A stretch of 64,000 bases of DNA from Tolumonas sp008015085 (GTDB taxonomy: Bacteria > Pseudomonadota > Gammaproteobacteria > Enterobacterales > Aeromonadaceae): positions 1 to 64,000 of the forward strand of contig JAJUJX010000012.1 of NCBI GenBank assembly GCA_029265125.1. Reading direction: 5' to 3'. A model generated the notes under the pieces. That model saw only the letters and a program-made list of their open reading frames with translations. It did not search any database and was not told where the DNA came from. A program made the translations under genes and the position numbers. Numbering within the stretch: the stretch's first letter is position 1; the number at the start of each line of letters is the position of its first letter. Of the stretch, positions 62,419 through 64,000 are shown in pieces.

Positions 62419-63274
62419 AGCTCGCTGCCCTGCCTCTTGTGGTGAACTGCTCCAGGGATTGATTCAAAGTAGTGAAAAACTGATTTCCTGCCCTATCAAC
62501 TGGTTCAGCACCGTGGAGGTCAAAAACGGCAAGCCCGATCTCCAGCACGAACGTCCGATGATGCGACAGGCGTTGTTGTCTGTTTTGAGATGGCTGGAGA
62601 TCCCTGAAAAAGCCAGCCGGGAACTGGCGATCCGCTATGACTCCACTATTCCGATCGCCAAAGGCATGGCCAGCAGTACAGCTGACATCGCTGCGACTAT
62701 CATGGCCACCGCCCGGCATTTTGGCGTTTCTCTGCCCGAACATTCCATAGCGAAACTCTGTGTCAGCCTGGAACCAACCGACAGCACAATTTTCAATCAA
62801 CTAACGCTTTTCGATCATAATAAAGGAAGCATCCATCACCAGTTTGACTGGGTGCCAGAGCTGGATGTTCTGATCCTAGAAAGTCCATCTCAGCTGACAA
62901 CGTCTGACTACCACTTGATAAATCGTCGTGCCCAGCTTGTACAAAATGAAACCATCCTGACGGATGCCTGGCATCTTTTTCAGGATGGTATGGAGCAAAA
63001 GGATATAACTCAGATAGGCAGGGCAGCCACACTTAGTGCGACAGCCAGCCAAAACATATTGCCCAAACCACATTTTCAGGAATTACTCAAAATTGTTGCG
63101 CGTTTCAGCCTGCCGGGTCTGAATATCGCCCATAGCGGTACCGTCGTTGGTTTACTGATAGACAATGCGCTACATGACCATGAAGAAATTATCCGGGCGC
63201 TCAAAGAGTCTGAACCTGGTCGCTATTACACCCGCTTTCATCAAATGAAATTGATCAGCGGGGGGATAGAGTGA
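62411..63274 (+). CDS. pduX: L-threonine kinase
   Basis: 287 residues. GHMP kinase family: start ARCPASCGELLQGLI, ATP loop IPIAKGMASSTADIAATIMA, and C-terminal GLNIAHSGTVVGLLID. PduX supplies L-threonine-phosphate to CobD, so these two genes form the aminopropanol branch of nucleotide-loop assembly, separate from the cobS-cobU-cbiB-cbiA cluster 13 kb away. Confidence 0.93.
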   Translation: MAEARCPASCGELLQGLIQSSEKLISCPINWFSTVEVKNGKPDLQHERPMMRQALLSVLRWLEIPEKASRELAIRYDSTIPIAKGMASSTADIAATIMATARHFGVSLPEHSIAKLCVSLEPTDSTIFNQLTLFDHNKGSIHHQFDWVPELDVLILESPSQLTTSDYHLINRRAQLVQNETILTDAWHLFQDGMEQKDITQIGRAATLSATASQNILPKPHFQELLKIVARFSLPGLNIAHSGTVVGLLIDNALHDHEEIIRALKESEPGRYYTRFHQMKLISGGIE

Positions 63275-63277
63275 AAA

Positions 63278-63634
63278 ATGGGGATTAACCGAACGATGGT
63301 CACAAAACATATGCCAGCAAAACAAAATCGCCTTGATCGGGAACGCAGAACTATCCGGGTTATGATTGAAATTTACTGCAGATGTCAGCATGCCAGCAGC
63401 TCGCTTTGTACCGACTGTCAGCAGCTGACTGACTATGCAATGAACCGCATCGATAAATGCCGGTTTAAAGCAGACAAACCGACATGTGCCAAATGCCCGG
63501 TTCATTGTTATCAAAGTAAAATGCGGGAAAAAATTCGTGCCGTTATGCGTTTCTCCGGCCCAAGAATGCTGGTGTATCACCCTATCTTAACGTTATGGCA
63601 TTACTGGGATGAATTTACGATGCGCCGCAAATAA
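63278..63634 (+). CDS. ygbA: YgbA-type nitrous-oxide-stimulated-promoter family protein
   Basis: 118 residues, 3 bases after pduX. Family pattern: RTIRVMIEIYCRCQH...LCTDCQQLTDYAMNRIDKCRF...TCAKCPVHCYQSKMREKIRAVMRFSGPRMLVYHPILTLWHYWD, with eight or more cysteines likely to bind a metal or Fe-S cluster. E. coli YgbA is induced by nitric oxide; biochemical role is not settled. Start could be the second ATG at 63296. Confidence 0.85.
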   Translation: MGINRTMVTKHMPAKQNRLDRERRTIRVMIEIYCRCQHASSSLCTDCQQLTDYAMNRIDKCRFKADKPTCAKCPVHCYQSKMREKIRAVMRFSGPRMLVYHPILTLWHYWDEFTMRRK

Positions 63635-63642
63635 CTCTGATT

Positions 63643-63668
63643 GCTGAAAAAGGGCGAAAGCTTTCAGC
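63643..63668 (+). terminator. Hairpin after ygbA
   Basis: Stem GCTGAAA/TTTCAGC 8 bases past the ygbA stop. No T-run; weak terminator candidate. Confidence 0.35.
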
Positions 63669-63811
63669 TGTCACAAGCAAAATGCATTACACAAATTCAG
63701 TGCAGCTCGTTCCTTCTTTTTTCCCTCAGATCCGCGCGATTGGCACAGTCATCAGCTGATTTATATAAGTAGACTCTTGCTTCCTTTTTAACAGTAACTT
63801 AACATCAATAT

Positions 63812-63935
63812 TACAAGGGGAGTAACTTCCAGCCATCAGGTCGTCAATACGGTGTATTCTCACCCGGCCGTTGGGCAGTTGATTATAACTGTAAGTGAGA
63901 CCTTGCCATTTCAGGCAAGGCTCTATGCTTCCGTC
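63812..63935 (+). ncRNA. yybP-ykoY-like (manganese) riboswitch
   Basis: Begins AAGGGGAGTAACTTCC, with CATCAGGTCGTCAATACGG next, and ends with GTGAGACCTTGCC-N6-GGCAAGGCTCTATGC. The GGGGAGTA start and the TGAGACCTTGCC/GGCAAGG..TATGC stem are hallmarks of yybP-ykoY leaders, which sense Mn2+. It precedes a start codon with a strong ribosome site by about 50 bases. Confidence 0.8.
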
Positions 63936-63981
63936 AGCTAGGCCAGTACCTGATAAACGCAACATTTTATCGGAGGTACAT

Positions 63982-64000
63982 ATGGAATTACTTGGTACTT
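63982..64000 (+). CDS. Start of a gene under the yybP-ykoY leader (cut by window end)
   Basis: ATG at 63982 with GGAGG 5 bases upstream; only MELLGT is visible. Genes behind this leader class are usually Mn2+ exporters or TerC/UPF0016-type membrane proteins; six residues cannot decide which. Confidence 0.6.

Noticed and set aside
63726..63965. 79-codon open frame on the minus strand
   Set aside because: It lies antisense over the yybP-ykoY-like leader, has no family resemblance and no supported start.

Overview
The window looks like chromosomal DNA of a facultatively anaerobic gammaproteobacterium. The protein families, operon styles (nas/nir/nrt with Moco genes, frmA-type genes, pduX/cobD) and moderate GC fit the Aeromonadales, possibly Tolumonas-like. 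This placement is an inference from gene content only. No rRNA, tRNA, CRISPR array or intact insertion sequence was seen.

Layout. 1-445: 3' end of a transketolase gene, then a Nudix hydrolase. 1.5-8.4 kb: a fructoside (sucrose or fructo-oligosaccharide) module with periplasmic binding protein, two permeases, cytoplasmic GH32 fructosidase, MalK-type ATPase and a LacI regulator. 8.5-11 kb: a Gfo/Idh/MocA dehydrogenase divergent from a DeoR regulator, followed by the scar of a deleted lactonase/epimerase region. 11.2-15.2 kb: a twice-frameshifted YiiX-like cysteine peptidase gene, a dinucleotide-binding oxidoreductase with LysR partner, and a PA0069-type radical SAM protein. 15.3-17 kb: a three-gene HipBST-type toxin-antitoxin operon. 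17-23.5 kb: a flavodoxin, then an exported tannase/feruloyl-esterase-family enzyme, an FMN/4Fe-4S/FAD enoate reductase and an OFA-type transporter, divergent from a PadR regulator with a perfect PadR-type operator between them. 23.7-26.7 kb: glutathione-dependent formaldehyde detoxification (adhC, fghA) with a LysR regulator.

26.7-42.5 kb is a long co-directional block on the minus strand. Read in transcription order it is nasA, cobA, nasT-like, nrtA, nrtB, nrtC, nirB, nirD, moeA, moeB, moaA, mobA, moaB, moaC, moaD, moaE. It couples nitrate import, nitrate and nitrite reduction, siroheme supply and molybdenum cofactor synthesis. Both nasA and nrtA are preceded by an intrinsic terminator whose 5' arm overlaps a small hairpin with an A1/G4 hexaloop. 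This is the layout expected for RNA antitermination by the ANTAR protein encoded between them.

42.7-48.7 kb: a GFA-family protein, a LysE exporter with Lrp-type regulator, a UDG-superfamily protein, then cobS, cobU, cbiB and cbiA of late cobalamin synthesis. 48.8-52 kb is an accessory patch: an MFS fragment, a hipBA operon with three evenly spaced HipB-type operators, a short coding remnant, and a hepT/mntA pair. 52.1-56.4 kb: an iron-siderophore ABC system plus MFS gene around a Fur box. 56.5-61.1 kb: carboxymuconolactone decarboxylase-like and aldo/keto reductase genes with LysR regulator, an S4 RNA-binding protein, and an OYE-type NemA-like reductase with ArsR regulator. 61.3-63.6 kb: cobD, pduX (rest of the cobalamin side-chain genes) and a YgbA-type gene. 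The window ends with a yybP-ykoY-like (Mn2+) leader and the first codons of its gene.
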